Assembly (NCBI RefSeq): GCF_018294505.1
Contig: NC_057800.1
Span: forward strand, 477,338,530-477,402,529
Origin: Triticum aestivum
Lineage: Eukaryota > Streptophyta > Magnoliopsida > Poales > Poaceae
Direction of reading: 5' to 3'
DNA: 64,000 nucleotides
Shown: positions 34,529 to 45,825 of the stretch, piece by piece
Numbering within the stretch: position 1 is the stretch's first letter
Layout: each line of letters begins with the position of its first letter
Notes under the pieces: model-generated
The model's input: only the letters and a program-made list of their open reading frames with translations
Told to the model about the DNA's origin: nothing
The model's database searches: none
Translations under genes and position numbers: made by a program

Positions 34529-36195
34529 TGATACGTCTCCAACGTATCTATAATTTTTTTATTGTTCCATGCTATTTTATATGCTATTTATATGCTATTT
34601 TATATGCTATATTATCAACCTTGGATGTTTTATATGCATTTATATGCTATTTTATATGATTTTTGGGACTAACCTATTAACCTAGAGCCTAGTGCCAGTT
34701 TCTGTTTTTTTCCTTGTTTTTGAGTTTTACAGAAAAGGAATACCAAACGGAGTCCAATTGACGTGCCAATTTTTGAAGATTTTTTATGGACCAAAAGAAG
34801 CCCCCAGAGTAAAATAGTTGGGCCAGAAGAGTCCTGAGCCATCCATGAGATAGGAGGGCGAGCCCAGGGGGTAGGGCGCGCCCTCCACCCTCGTGGACGA
34901 CTCGGAAACCCCCTGACGTGAGACCGACGCCAAAAATTCCTATAAATACAGAAATCTCCAAAAAATAACCTAGATCGGGAGTTCCGCCGCCGCAAGCCTC
35001 CGTAGCCACCGAAAACCAATCGGGACCCTGTTCCGGCACCCTTCCGGAGAGGGAACCCCTCTCTGGTGGCCATCTTCATCATCTCGGCGCTCTCCATGAT
35101 GAGGAGGGAGTAGTTCACCCTCGGGGCTGAGGGTATGTACCAGTAGCTATGTGTTTGATCTCTCTCTCTCTCTCTCGTGTTCTTGATTCGGAACGGTCTT
35201 GATGTATCACGAGCTTTGCTATTATAGTTGGATCTTATGATGTCTCTCCCCCTCTACTCTCTTGTAATGGATTGAGTTTTCCCTTTGAAGTTATCTTATC
35301 GGATTGAGTCTTTAAGGATTTGAGAACACTTGACGTATGTCTTGCATGTGCTTATCTGTGGTGACAATGGGATATCACGTGATCCACTTGATGTATGTTT
35401 TGGTGATCAACTTGCGAGTTCCATGACCTCGTGAACTTATGCATAGGGGTTGGCACACGTTTTCGTCTTGACTCTCCGGTAGAAACTTTGGGGCACTCTT
35501 TGAAGTTCTTTGTGTTGGTTGAATAGATGAATCTGAGATTGTGTGATGCATATCATATAATCATACCCACGGATACTTGAGGTGACATCGGAGTATCTAG
35601 GTGACATTAGGGTTTTGGTTGATTTGTGTCTTAAGGTGTTATTCTAGTATGAACTCTTGAATAGATCGATCGGAAAGAGTAACTTTGAGGTGGTTTTGTA
35701 CCCTACAATAATCTCTTCGTTTGTTCTCCACTATTAGTTACTTTGGAGTGACTCTTTGTTGCATGTTGAGGGATAGTTATATGATCCAACTATGTTATTA
35801 TTGTTGAGAGAACTTGCAGTAGTGAAAGTATGAACCCTATGCCTTGTTTCAATGCATTTCAATACCTTTTTTTTATCATTAGTTACCTTGTTGTTTTTAT
35901 ATTTTCAGATTACAAAAACCTATATCTACCATCCATATTGCACTTGTATCACCATATCTTCGCCGAACTAGTGCACCTATACAATTTACCATTGTATTGG
36001 GTGTGTTGGGTACACAAGAGACTCTTTGTTATTTGGTTGCAGGGTTGTTTGAGAGAGACCATCTTCATCCTACGCCTCCCATGGATTGATAAACCTTAGG
36101 TCACCCACTTGAGGGAAATTTGCTACTGTCCTACAAACCTCTGCACTTGGAGGCCCAACAACGTCTACAAGAAGAAGGTTGTGTAGTAGACATCA
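34529..36195 (+). repeat. 3' LTR of the nested gypsy element
   Basis: This complete 1667 bp LTR starts TGATACGTCTCCAACGTATC and ends TGTAGTAGACATCA. It is followed at once by Angela LTR sequence (CGCGCCACCCCTGG). Confidence 0.88.
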
Positions 36196-36666
36196 CGCGC
36201 CACCCCTGGCCGACCACCTCCTCCTCCCCTCCTTTATATACGGGGGAAGGGGGCACCCCAAATGGAGACCAAGAATTCTCTTAGCCGTGTGCGGTGCCTC
36301 CCTCCACAGTTTACTCCTCCGGTCATAGCGTCGTAGTGCTTAGGCGAAGCCCTGCGCGGATCACATCACCATCACCGTCACCACGCCGTCATGCTGTCGG
36401 AACTCTCCCTCGACCCTCTACCAGATCAAGAGTTCGAGGGACGTCATCGAGCTGAACGTGTGCTGAACACGGAGGTGCCATACGTTTGGTACTTGGATCG
36501 TGAAGACGCTCGACTACATCAACCGCGTTAACCTAACGCTTCCGCTTTCGGTCTACGAGGGTACGTGGACACACTCTCCCCATTTTGTTGGTATGCATCT
36601 CCTAGATATATCTTGTGTGGTCGTAGGAATTTTTTTGAAATTGCATGCTACATTCCCCAACAGGTT

Positions 36667-37620
36667 GTGGCTAGTAGTCACACTCTACAGAATTAGAGAG
36701 GTGTAGTGGTAGGGTTGAGGCGAACACGAGGCTCTCTTGTTATCATCCACATCTTGAGCCGCACTTGGAACAAAATGAGGAAGACACAAATGATGTAGCT
36801 TTAAATTTCGAATCCACCCCTTCCCTGAAAATGGAGCAGACTTCCCTTATCATAGAGAATTTAAAACCCGCCATTAAAGAGGTGAAGTTCATGATGGTTA
36901 AGTTAGTGGTGGGTTTGAGAGCAATGGGTGGTTTGTGTGGCGGCGGGAAGTTTTGGTGGGGGAGCCTGAAGCTCCCCTCCCTGTCATGCGTCTACTCCCC
37001 CATCCCCAATATCGACCATAATATTTAGGCAATTGGGCCCTAACGAAGAGCCTGGCACTGATACTAATTGAAAGGGTCAAGAGGTCAACTTGGGGGGGGG
37101 GGGGTTCAATACGAGACTGCAAATTTTAAGTTAAACTTCCAATTTCAGGGCAATGCAGATGAAGTAAGTTCTTGTTAGAATAAGTCCGAGGCACTCCGTC
37201 GATCTACCTAGGACCAAGCAACCACACAAGCACGACACCGAGATTTGTTAACGAGGTTCACCGATATGGCTACATCCCCGGGCCTGACTATGGGCGCTCC
37301 TCCCCATGACACCGCTACAATACCGCACCCCGACCGCCCGGGCGCTAGCACATGCCGCCGGCTCCCCCCCCCCCCCCGTGCCTGTGCTATTATGTTGGCA
37401 TAGGTTACATCGTGTGTCTACCCCCGATATATATGAGAGGCCTAGGATACAAGTGTCCTACTTGGACACGACTCCATATCCTATCTAAACACAATACAAC
37501 TACAAGTCCAACTGTAACCTACCTTGTACACATTATTCGACACAACTCTAACTAACTCCACCTTGGCGAATATTCTCCACCACCTTGGATTCATCCGTGT
37601 GTCGAACCTCCATGTACATT
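36667..37620 (-). mobile_element. Remnant of the host copia element: 5' internal region and partial LTR
   Basis: Positions 36667-37045 continue the interior of the copia element whose gag fragment ends at 27837. At about 37046-37064 the minus strand reads TAGTATCAGTGCC, a degenerate methionine-tRNA primer-binding site. LTR-like sequence then begins about 37069 (TGAAAGGGTCAAGAGG, followed by a run of 12 G at about 37091-37102). The LTR is cut at about 37620, where gypsy reverse transcriptase sequence starts. A C run occurs near 37366-37378. No intact gene is present. Confidence 0.5.
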
Positions 37621-37635
37621 GCACTTGAGATACGA

Positions 37636-39139
37636 CGTTGGTAAGTCGCCTGGGCACTCTTAAGCCCAAAAGGCATAGACACATAGTAGAAAGCTCCAAA
37701 AGGAGTGATAAAAGCCGTCTTCTCCTGATCCTTGACTGCCATCTTGATCTGATGATAACCAGAATAAGCATCCAAGAAACTCAAACGTGCGCAACCCGCC
37801 GTTGCATCAATGATTTGATCGAATTGGGGGAGGGCAAAAGGATCATCCGGACAAGCCTTGTTCAGATCGGTGTAATCCACACACATACGCCAGGTGCCAT
37901 TCTTTTTGAGTATAAGCACCGGGTTGGCTAACCACTCTGGGTGAAAGACTTCTACAATGAACCCAGCTGCCAAAAGCCGGGCCACCTCTTCTCCAATGGC
38001 CTTGCGCCTTTCTTCATTGAACCGTCGAAGAAATTGTCTGACAGGTTTAAACTTTGGATCAATATTGAGAGTGTGCTCAACGAGTTCCCTCGGAACACCC
38101 GGCATGTCTGAAGGTTTCCATGCGAAGATGTCCCGGTTCTCATGGATGAACTCGATGAGCGCGCTTTCCTATTTTGGATCCAAGTTAGCACTGATGATGA
38201 ACTGCTTGGATGAGTCGCCAGGCACAAAGTCAACCATCTTGGTGTCATCAGCTGATTTGAACTTCAACACCGGCTCATGCTCTATTGTTGGTTTCTTTAA
38301 TGACGTCATGTCTGCCGGGTCAACATGATCTTTGTAAAAATTTAACTCCTCTGTTGCATAGACAGATTCAGCATATGCAACATCACCTTCTTCACACTCC
38401 AAAGCTATTTTCCGGCTCCCGTGTACTATAATGGTGCCCTTATAACCCAGCATCTTAAGCTGCAAATACACATAACATGGTCGAGCCATAAATTTGGCAT
38501 AAGCCGTCCGTCCAAACAGAGCATGATACGAGCTTTTGATCTTAACCACCTCAAAGGTTAATTTTTCAGCTTTGGAGTCATACTCATCCCCAAAGGCTAC
38601 TTCCAGTTCAATCTTACCCATTGGGTATGCCGACTTGCCAGGAACCACACCGTGAAAAACAGTGTTGGATTGTTTAAGACTCTTATCAGTCAATCCCATC
38701 CGGCGGAACGTCTCATAGTAGAGGATGTTGATGCGGCTGCCTCCATCCTTGAGTACTTTAGTGAATTTGTATCCACCAACCTGAGGTGCCACCACCAAAG
38801 CCAAGTGACCCGGATTATCAACCCGGGGTGGGTGATCCTCTCTGATCCACACAATAGGCTGCTCTGACCAACTTAAGTAACATGGAACCGCCGGCTCAAC
38901 GGCATTGACGGCCCTCTTGTGAAGTTTCTGGTCTCTCTTACATAAGCTATTGGTGAATACATGGTATTGCCCACTATTCAGCTGCTTCGGATTGCTCTGA
39001 TATCCGGACTACTGCTGCTGATTACCTTGGCCGGGTTGCGGATTATACCCTCCTTGGTTACCAGGATGGCCCTGACCGTGGAATCCTCCTCCACATAAGC
39101 CGGCGCCCGGGCCTTGGAAACTGCCTCCACCTGAGCCGC
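37636..39139 (-). pseudogene. pol: Element G: gag C-terminus, protease and partial reverse transcriptase
   Basis: Reading right to left: a Gly/Gln-rich linker with one in-frame stop (QQQ-stop-SGYQ near 39010), then SEQPIVWIREDHPPRVDNPG, the aspartic protease core VLKDGGSRINILYYETF and later YHALFGRTAYAKFMARP. After LDPK a TAG at 38168-38166 interrupts what is normally a Gln codon. Reverse transcriptase follows: MPGVPRELVEHTLN, WRMCVDYTDLNKACPDD, FLDAYSGYHQIKM and MPFGLKSAQATYQRR. The sequence then leaves the family, so the palm with its YxDD motif is lost. Reverse transcription by this copy is impossible. Lineage placement is inference from motif style. Confidence 0.85.
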
Positions 39140-40707
39140 TGCTACATCTTGAGCTTGCGTTGGTTTTCCCCGAAGAGGAAGGGATGATGCAGTAGAGTAG
39201 CGTAAGTATTTCCCTCAGTTTTTGAGAACCAAGGTATCAATCTAGTAGGAGGCCACGCTCAAGTCCCTCGTACCTGCACAAAACGATAGCTACTCGCAAC
39301 CAACGCGATTAGGGGTTGTCAATCCCTTCACGGTCACTTACGAGAGTGAGATCTGATAGATATAATATTTTTGGTATTTTTGGTATAAAGATGCAAAGTA
39401 AAACGTAAAGGCAAAGTAAAAAGCAAAACAAGTTTAAAGTGATGGAGATTGATATGATGAGAATAGACCCGGGGGCCATAGGTTTCACTAGTGGCTTCTC
39501 TCAAGAGCATAAGTATTCTATGGTGGGTGAACAAATTACTGTTGAGCAATTGACAGAATTGAGCATAGTTATGAGAATATCTAGGCATGATCATGTATAT
39601 AGGCATCACATCCATGACAAGTAGACCGAAACGATTCTGCATCTACTACTATTACTCCACTCATCGACCGCTATCCAGCATGCATCTAGAGTATTAAGTT
39701 AAAAACAGAGTAACGCCTTAAGCAAGATGACATGATGTAGAGAGATAAATTCATGCAATATGAAATAAACCCCATCTTGTTATCCTCGATGGCAACGATG
39801 CAATACGTGCCTTGCTGCCCCTTCTGTCACTGGGAAAGGACACCGCAAGATCGAACCCAAAGCTAAGCACTTCTCCCATGGTAAGAACTACCAATCTAGT
39901 TGGCCAAACCAAACAGATAATTCGAAGAGACTTGCAAAGATAACCAATCATACATAAAAGAATTCAGAGAAGATTCAAATATTATTCATAGATAGACTTG
40001 ATCATAAAACCACAATTCATCGGTCTCAACAAACACACCGCAAAAATAAGATTACATCGAATAGATCTCCACAAGAGAGGGGGAGAACTTTGTATTGAGA
40101 TCCAAAAAGAGAGAATAAGCCATCTAGCTACTAACTATGGACCCAAAGGTCTGAGGTAAACTACTCACACTTCATCGGAGAGGCTATGATGATGTAGAAG
40201 CCCTCCGTGATGACGGCCCTCTTCCGGCGGAGCTCCGGAACAGGCCCCAAGATGGGATCTCGTGGATACAGAAAGTTGCGGCGGTGGAATTAGGTTTTTG
40301 GCTCCTGTTCTGATCGTTTGGGGGTACGTGTGTATATATAGGAGGAAGGAGTATGTCGGTGGAGCACCGAGGGGCCCACAAGGCAGGGGGGCACGCCCTA
40401 GGAGGGGCGCGCCCCCACCCTCGTGACCTCCTCTTTGACTCCTTGGAGTAGGGTCCAAGTCTCCTGGATCATGTTCGGTGGGAAAATGACGTCCCCGAAG
40501 ATTTTATTCTGTTTGGCCTCCGTTTGATATTCTGTTTCTTCGAAACACTGAAATAGGCAAACAACAGCAATTCTGGGTTGGGCCTCCGGTTAATAGGTTA
40601 GTCCCAAAAATAATATAAAAGTGGAAAATAAAGCCCAATATAGTCCAAAACAGTAGATAATATAGCATGGAGCAATCAAAAATTATAGATACGTTGGAGA
40701 CGTATCA
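39140..40707 (-). repeat. 3' LTR of the Fatima-like element
   Basis: This 1568 bp LTR is nearly identical to 46529-48086 and closely related to the plus-oriented solo LTR at 13256-14806. The purine tract AAGCTTGGGGATGCC (minus strand) abuts it at 40708. Confidence 0.93.
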
Positions 40708-43588
40708 GGCATCCCCAAGCTTAATTCCTCCTCGTCCTCGAGTAGGTAAATGATAAAAAGAGAATTTTTGATGCGGAGTGCTACTTGGCATAATTTGAAT
40801 GCAAATCTTCTTAATTGTGATATGAATATTCAGATTCGAAAGATTCAAGACAAAAGTTTATATTGACATAAAAATAATAATACTTCAAGCATACTAACAA
40901 AGAAATTATGTCTTCTCAAAATAACATGGCCAAAGAAAGTTATCCCTACAAAATCATATAGTCTGGCTATGCTCTATCTTCACCACACAAAATATTTAAA
41001 TCATGCACAACCCCAATGACAAGCCAAGCAATTGTTTCATACTCTAACTTTTTCAAAACTTTTTCAATCTTCACGCAATACATGAGCGTGAGCCATGGAT
41101 ATAGCACTATAGGTGGAATAGAATGGTGGTTGTGGAGAAGACAAAAAGGAGGGGAAGATAGTCTCACATCAACTAGGCGTATCAACGGGCTATGGAGATG
41201 CCCATCAATAGATATCAATGTGAGTGAGTAGGGATTGCCATGCAACGGATGCACTAGAGCCATAAGTATATGAAAGCTCAAAAAGAAACTAAGTGGGTGT
41301 GCATCCAACTTGCTTGCTCACGAAGACCTAGGGCAATTTGAGGAAGCCCATCATTGGAATATACAAGCCAAGTTCTATAATGAAAGATTCCCACTAATAT
41401 ATGAAAGTGATAACATGAGAGACTCTCCACTATGAAAATCATGGTGCTACTTTGAAGCACAAGTGTGGTAAAAGGATAGTAACATTGTCCCTTCTCTCTT
41501 TTTCTCTCATCATTTTTTATTATTTATTTTTTTATTTGGGCCTTTTCTCTTTTTTATGGCCTCTTTTCTTTCTCTTTTTATTTGGGCTTCTTTGGCCTCT
41601 TTTATTTATTTTTCGTCCGGAGTCTCATCCCGACTTATGGGGGAATCATAGTCTCCATCATTCTTTCCTCACTTGGGACAATGCTCTGAAAATGATGATC
41701 ATCACACTTTTATTTTTCTTACAACTCAACAATTACAACTCGATACTTAGAACAAAATATGACTCTATATGAATGCATCCAGCAGTGTACCAGGATATGC
41801 AATATGACAATGATGGAGTGTGTCATGATGAACTAGATGGTGGAAAGTTGCATGGCAACATATCTCGGAATGGCTATGAAAATGCCATAATAGGTAGGTA
41901 TGGTGGCTGTTTTGAGGAAGGTATATGGTAGGTGTATGATACCGGCGAAAGGTGCGCGGTATTAGAGATGCTAGCAAAGGTGGAAGGGTGAGAGTGCGTA
42001 TGATCCATGGACTCAACATTAGTCATAAAGAACTCATATACTTATTCCAAAAATCTAGAAGTTATCAAAGCAAAGTATTACGTGCATGCTCCTAGGGAGA
42101 TAGATTGGTAGGAAAAGACCATCGCTCGTCCCCGACCGCCACTCATAAGGAAGACAGTCAATAAATAAATCATGCTCCGATTTCATCACATAACGGTTCA
42201 CCATACGTGCATGCTACGGGAATCACAAACTTTAACACAAGTATTCTTTAAATTCACAACTACTCAACTAGCATTACTTTAATATTATCACCTCCATATC
42301 TCAAAACAATTATCAAGCTTCAATCTTTTCTTAGTATTCAACACACTCAAAAGAAAGTTTCACAAATCTTGAATACCAAGCATATTATTTTAAGCAAATT
42401 ACCATGCTATTAAGACTCTCAAAATAATTTAAGTGAAGCATGAGAGATAAATAGTTTCTTTAAAAAAAATCCACCACCGTGCTCTAAAAGATCTAAGTGA
42501 AGCACATAGAGCAAAATTATAATGCTCAAAAGATATAAGTGAAGCACATAGAGCAAAACTACTTAGCTCAAAAGATATAAGTGAAGCACATAGAGTATTC
42601 TATCAAATTTTAATTCATGTATGGCTCTCTCAAAAGGGTGTGTACAGCAAGGATGATTTTGGCATACTAAGACACAAAGACACAAATAATACAAGACGCT
42701 CCAATCAAAACACATATCATGTTGGTGAATAAAAATATAGCTCCAAGTAAATTACCGATGGAAGTGGACGAAAGAGGGGATGCCTCCCGGGGCATCCCCA
42801 AGCTTTGACTTTTTGGTGTCCTTGGATTATCTTGGGGGTGCCATGGGAATCCCCAAGCTTAGGCTCTTGCCACTCCTTGTTCCATAATCCATCAAAAGAA
42901 TTCACCCAAAACTTGAAAACTTCACAACACAAAACTCAAAATAGAAAACTCGTGAGCTCCGTTAGCGAAAGAAAACAAAATACCACTTCAAGGTACTGTA
43001 ATGAACTCATTCTTTATTTATATTGGTATTAAACCTAATGTATTCCAACTTCTATATGGATTATAAACTATTTTACTAATCATAGATTCATCAAAATAAG
43101 CAAACAACACACTAAAAACAGAATCTGTCAACAGAACAGTCTGTAGTAATATGTAGCTAGCGCGAGATCTGGAACCCCAAAAATTCTAAAATAAATTGCT
43201 GGACGTGAGTAATTTATCTATTAATCATATGCAAAAAGAATTAACTAAATATCACTCTTCAAATAAAAATGACAGCAGTTCTAGTGAGCGCTAAAGTTTC
43301 TGTTTTTTACAGCAAGTTCAACAAGACTTTCCCCAAGTCTTCTCAACGGTTCTACTTGGAACAAACACTAATTAAACACAAAAAACACAACCAAAACAGA
43401 GGCTAAATAATTTATTTATTACTAAGCAGGAGCAAACAGCAAGGAATAAAAATAAAATTGGGTTGCCTCCCAACAAGCGCTATCGTTTAACGCCCCTAGC
43501 TAGGCATAAAAGCGAGGATAGATCTAAGTATTGCCATCTTTGGTAGGCAATCCATAAGTGGCTCTCATGATAGTTTCATATGGTAATT
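40708..43588 (-). other. Non-coding 3' region of the Fatima-like element
   Basis: This is homologous to the 3' regions at 10943-15688 and 31669-34528. It has the CTCGTCCTCGAGTAGGTAAA block beside the LTR, a T-rich stretch at 41490-41625, iterated TAAGTGAAGCA motifs at about 42432, 42492, 42535 and 42577, and the conserved AGGCAACCC block at 43458-43506. It has no recognisable coding region. Confidence 0.72.
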
Positions 43589-45126
43589 TTATTTTCTTTC
43601 TTGGAAAGTGTTCCATGCCCTTTTTAATGGAAATTGAAATCTAATATTCCCTTCCTTCATATCAATAATCGCACCAACCGTTCTAAGGAAAGGTCTACCA
43701 AGAATAATAGGGCAAGAAAGATTGCAATCTATATCAAGAACAATGAAATCTACGGGCACATAATTCCTATTTGCAACAATAAGAACATCATTAATCCTTC
43801 CCATAGGTTTCTTAATAGTGGAATCCGCAAGATGCAAGTTTAGAGAGCAATCATCAAAATTACGGAAATCTAGCAAATCACACAAAGTCTTGGGAATAGT
43901 GGAGACACTAGCACCCAAATCACACAAAGCATAAAACTCATGATCTTTAATTTTAATTTTAATAGTTGGTTCCCACTCATCATAGAGTTTTCTAGGGATA
44001 GAAACTTTCAACTCAAGTTTTTCTTCATAAGATTGCGTCAAGGCATCAACAATATGTTCGGTGAAGGCTTTATTTTGACTATAAGCATGTGGAGAATTTA
44101 GCACGGATTGCAACAAGGAGATACAATCAATTAAAGAGCAACTTTCATAATTAAATTCCTTGAAATCCAATATAGTGGGTTTAGCAACATCTAGATTTTT
44201 ATTTCTTTCAATCCCACTTTCATCAATTTCATCATTAAGATCTAAATACTCTAAATTTTTAGAACGCCTTCTAGGTAAAGGAAGATCATATTCAGTTTCA
44301 TCAAGATTAATATTGCAAAACAAAGATTTAATAGGGGACACATCAATAACTTTTAGATCTTCATCTTGATTTTCATAGGAATTGGAAGAACACACTTTAA
44401 TAAAGGCATCTGTAGAAGCACGCATCCTAGCGGTTCTTTCCTTGCACTCATCAATGGAAATTCTCATGGCTTCAAGAGACTCATTGATATCATGCTTAGG
44501 AGGAATAGATCTAAGCTTTAAAGAATCAACCTCAAGAGAAATTCTATCAACGTTTCTAGCCAAATCATCAACTTTAAGCAATTTCTCTTCAAGCAAAGCA
44601 TTAAAATTCTTTTGTGAATTCATAAACTCTTTAACACTATTCTTAAATTCAGAGGGCATCTTATTATAATTCCCATAAGAGTTGTTGTAGGAATTCGCAT
44701 AATTATTAGAAGGATTACTAGGATATGGCCTAGGATTAAAATTCCCTCTATAAGCGTTGTTACCAAAATTATTCCTACCAACAAAATTCACATCCATAGA
44801 TTCATTGTTATTCTCAATCAAAGTAGACAAAGGCATATCATTAGGATCAGAAGAAACACTCTTAGTAGCAAATAATTTCATAAGTTCATCCATCTTTCCA
44901 CTCAAAACATTGATTTCTTCTATCGCATGCACTTTTTTATTAGAAGATCTTTTAGTGTGCCATTGAGAATAATTAACCATAATATTATCTAGGAGTTTAG
45001 TAGCATCTCCTAAAGTGATTTCCATAAAAGTGCCTCCTGCGGCCGAATCTAAAAGATTTCTAGAAGCAAAATTCAATCCGGCATAAAAAATTTGTATGAT
45101 CATCCACAAATTCAAACCATGAGTAG

Positions 45127-45825
45127 TAGGGGTGGGCAAATAAACCGATGAACCGAACACCGAACCGAAGCCGAAACCGAAAAAACTGAATTTTCGGTTT
45201 TTTATGCTATCACAGAAAAATTCGGTTTTTAGGTCTTCTAACCGAACTTAATTTGGTCGGTGCAAGAGTTTCTTGCGGTTAACCGAGGACACCGAAACAG
45301 CCGCGCTCACGAACACTTCTCCCGCCCTCACGCTCACGTGTCGCTAAGCCTGAATTTTTTTCACGCTAGCACCAGGTAGCCTTTGTGCGACAGTGACGGA
45401 GACTTTGGCATTGGCCAAGCCAACTACATGCGTGTAAGGCCCAAGTTACCGTGGGCTTTCTTTTCCAGTGTGTGGCCAGTTTCCAAGTACGTCCTTGTAC
45501 GTACGAGAAGCAGCAGAGCAGAGGCGCTGCTGGTTGCTGCAGTGCTGGTTAGTTTAGTCCCACCTCGTCCAACCAAAGAGAATTGTGTGAGGACCTCAGC
45601 TATATAATAGAGAGCACAGGTGGAGGAACCAATGCATCTAAAATTCTTTCAGCGCGCACAACAAGTACGGTATAAACCATACACCGAACCGAATATCTCG
45701 GTTAACCGAATTTTCGGTTAGTCATATTTTGAAGTCATTTCGGTTTCTAGCTCTATTAACCGAATTAAAAAATTAACCAAATGGTAGAAACCGAAAATTC
45801 GGTTTATACCGAATGCCCATGCCTA
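45127..45825. mobile_element. Non-autonomous hAT-type DNA element
   Basis: The 699 bp element is flanked by 8 bp repeats ATGAGTAG (45119-45126 and 45826-45833), the TSD length of hAT transposons. Terminal inverted repeats are TAGGGGTGGGCA and TAGGCATGGGCA (right end, reverse complement), with one mismatch. The subterminal 100 bp on both sides are crowded with CCGAA/TTCGG units, as expected for transposase-binding repeats. It encodes no transposase. The centre (about 45290-45660) has a different, GC-richer composition and may be captured host sequence. Confidence 0.9.
45557..45608 (+). promoter_or_regulatory. snRNA-type USE plus TATA arrangement inside the hAT element
   Basis: GTCCCACCTCG at 45557-45567 differs by one base from the plant snRNA upstream sequence element RTCCCACATCG. 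TATATAAT starts at 45601, leaving 33 bases between the two. Known: in plant snRNA genes a spacing of about 33-34 bp gives RNA polymerase II transcription (U1, U2, U4, U5) and about 23-24 bp gives polymerase III (U6). A start would be expected near 45630-45640, but I do not recognise an snRNA there. Chance occurrence cannot be excluded. Confidence 0.45.

Larger units (their letters stand above)
29109..36195 (+). mobile_element. Pol-less gypsy element nested in the Angela LTR
   Basis: The LTRs are 29109-30777 (5', lacking the first 20 bases or so) and 34529-36195 (3', complete, TGATACGTCTCC to AGTAGACATCA). The primer-binding site is at 30788-30804. The interior has a short decayed open frame and a long non-coding region related to those of the Sabrina-like and Fatima-like elements; no pol motif is visible. 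No clear TSD was found, because the left end is truncated: the Angela sequence stops at CCATGGCGGGC and resumes CGCGCCACCCC. The two LTRs differ by several indels, so this insertion is older than elements D and Fatima. Confidence 0.85.
27838..36662 (+). mobile_element. Angela/BARE-type copia solo LTR, split by a gypsy element
   Basis: The left part (27838-29108) begins TGTGAAGGAAATATGCCCTA, the right part (about 36196-36662) ends TGCATGCTACATTCCCCAACA. Joined length is about 1.74 kb, typical of Angela/BARE LTRs, and no internal region follows, so this is a solo LTR. Direct AGGTT repeats occur at both junctions (27834-27838 and 36662-36666) but overlap the terminal T and A of the LTR by one base each, so the TSD is not perfectly canonical. 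A TATA-like TTTATATA occurs near 36232. The family is recognised from memory of the ATGCCCTAGAGGCAATAATA start. Confidence 0.88.

Noticed and set aside
36765..37122. Small open frames on both strands beside the copia LTR remnant
   Set aside because: They lie in copia internal sequence and across a G run; no gag motif is recognisable in them.
38652..38867. Plus-strand open frame over the element G protease region
   Set aside because: It is the antisense shadow of the decayed protease reading.
45627..45660. An snRNA gene body downstream of the USE/TATA pair
   Set aside because: The sequence after the expected start does not match the 5' end of U1, U2, U4 or U5 as I know them.
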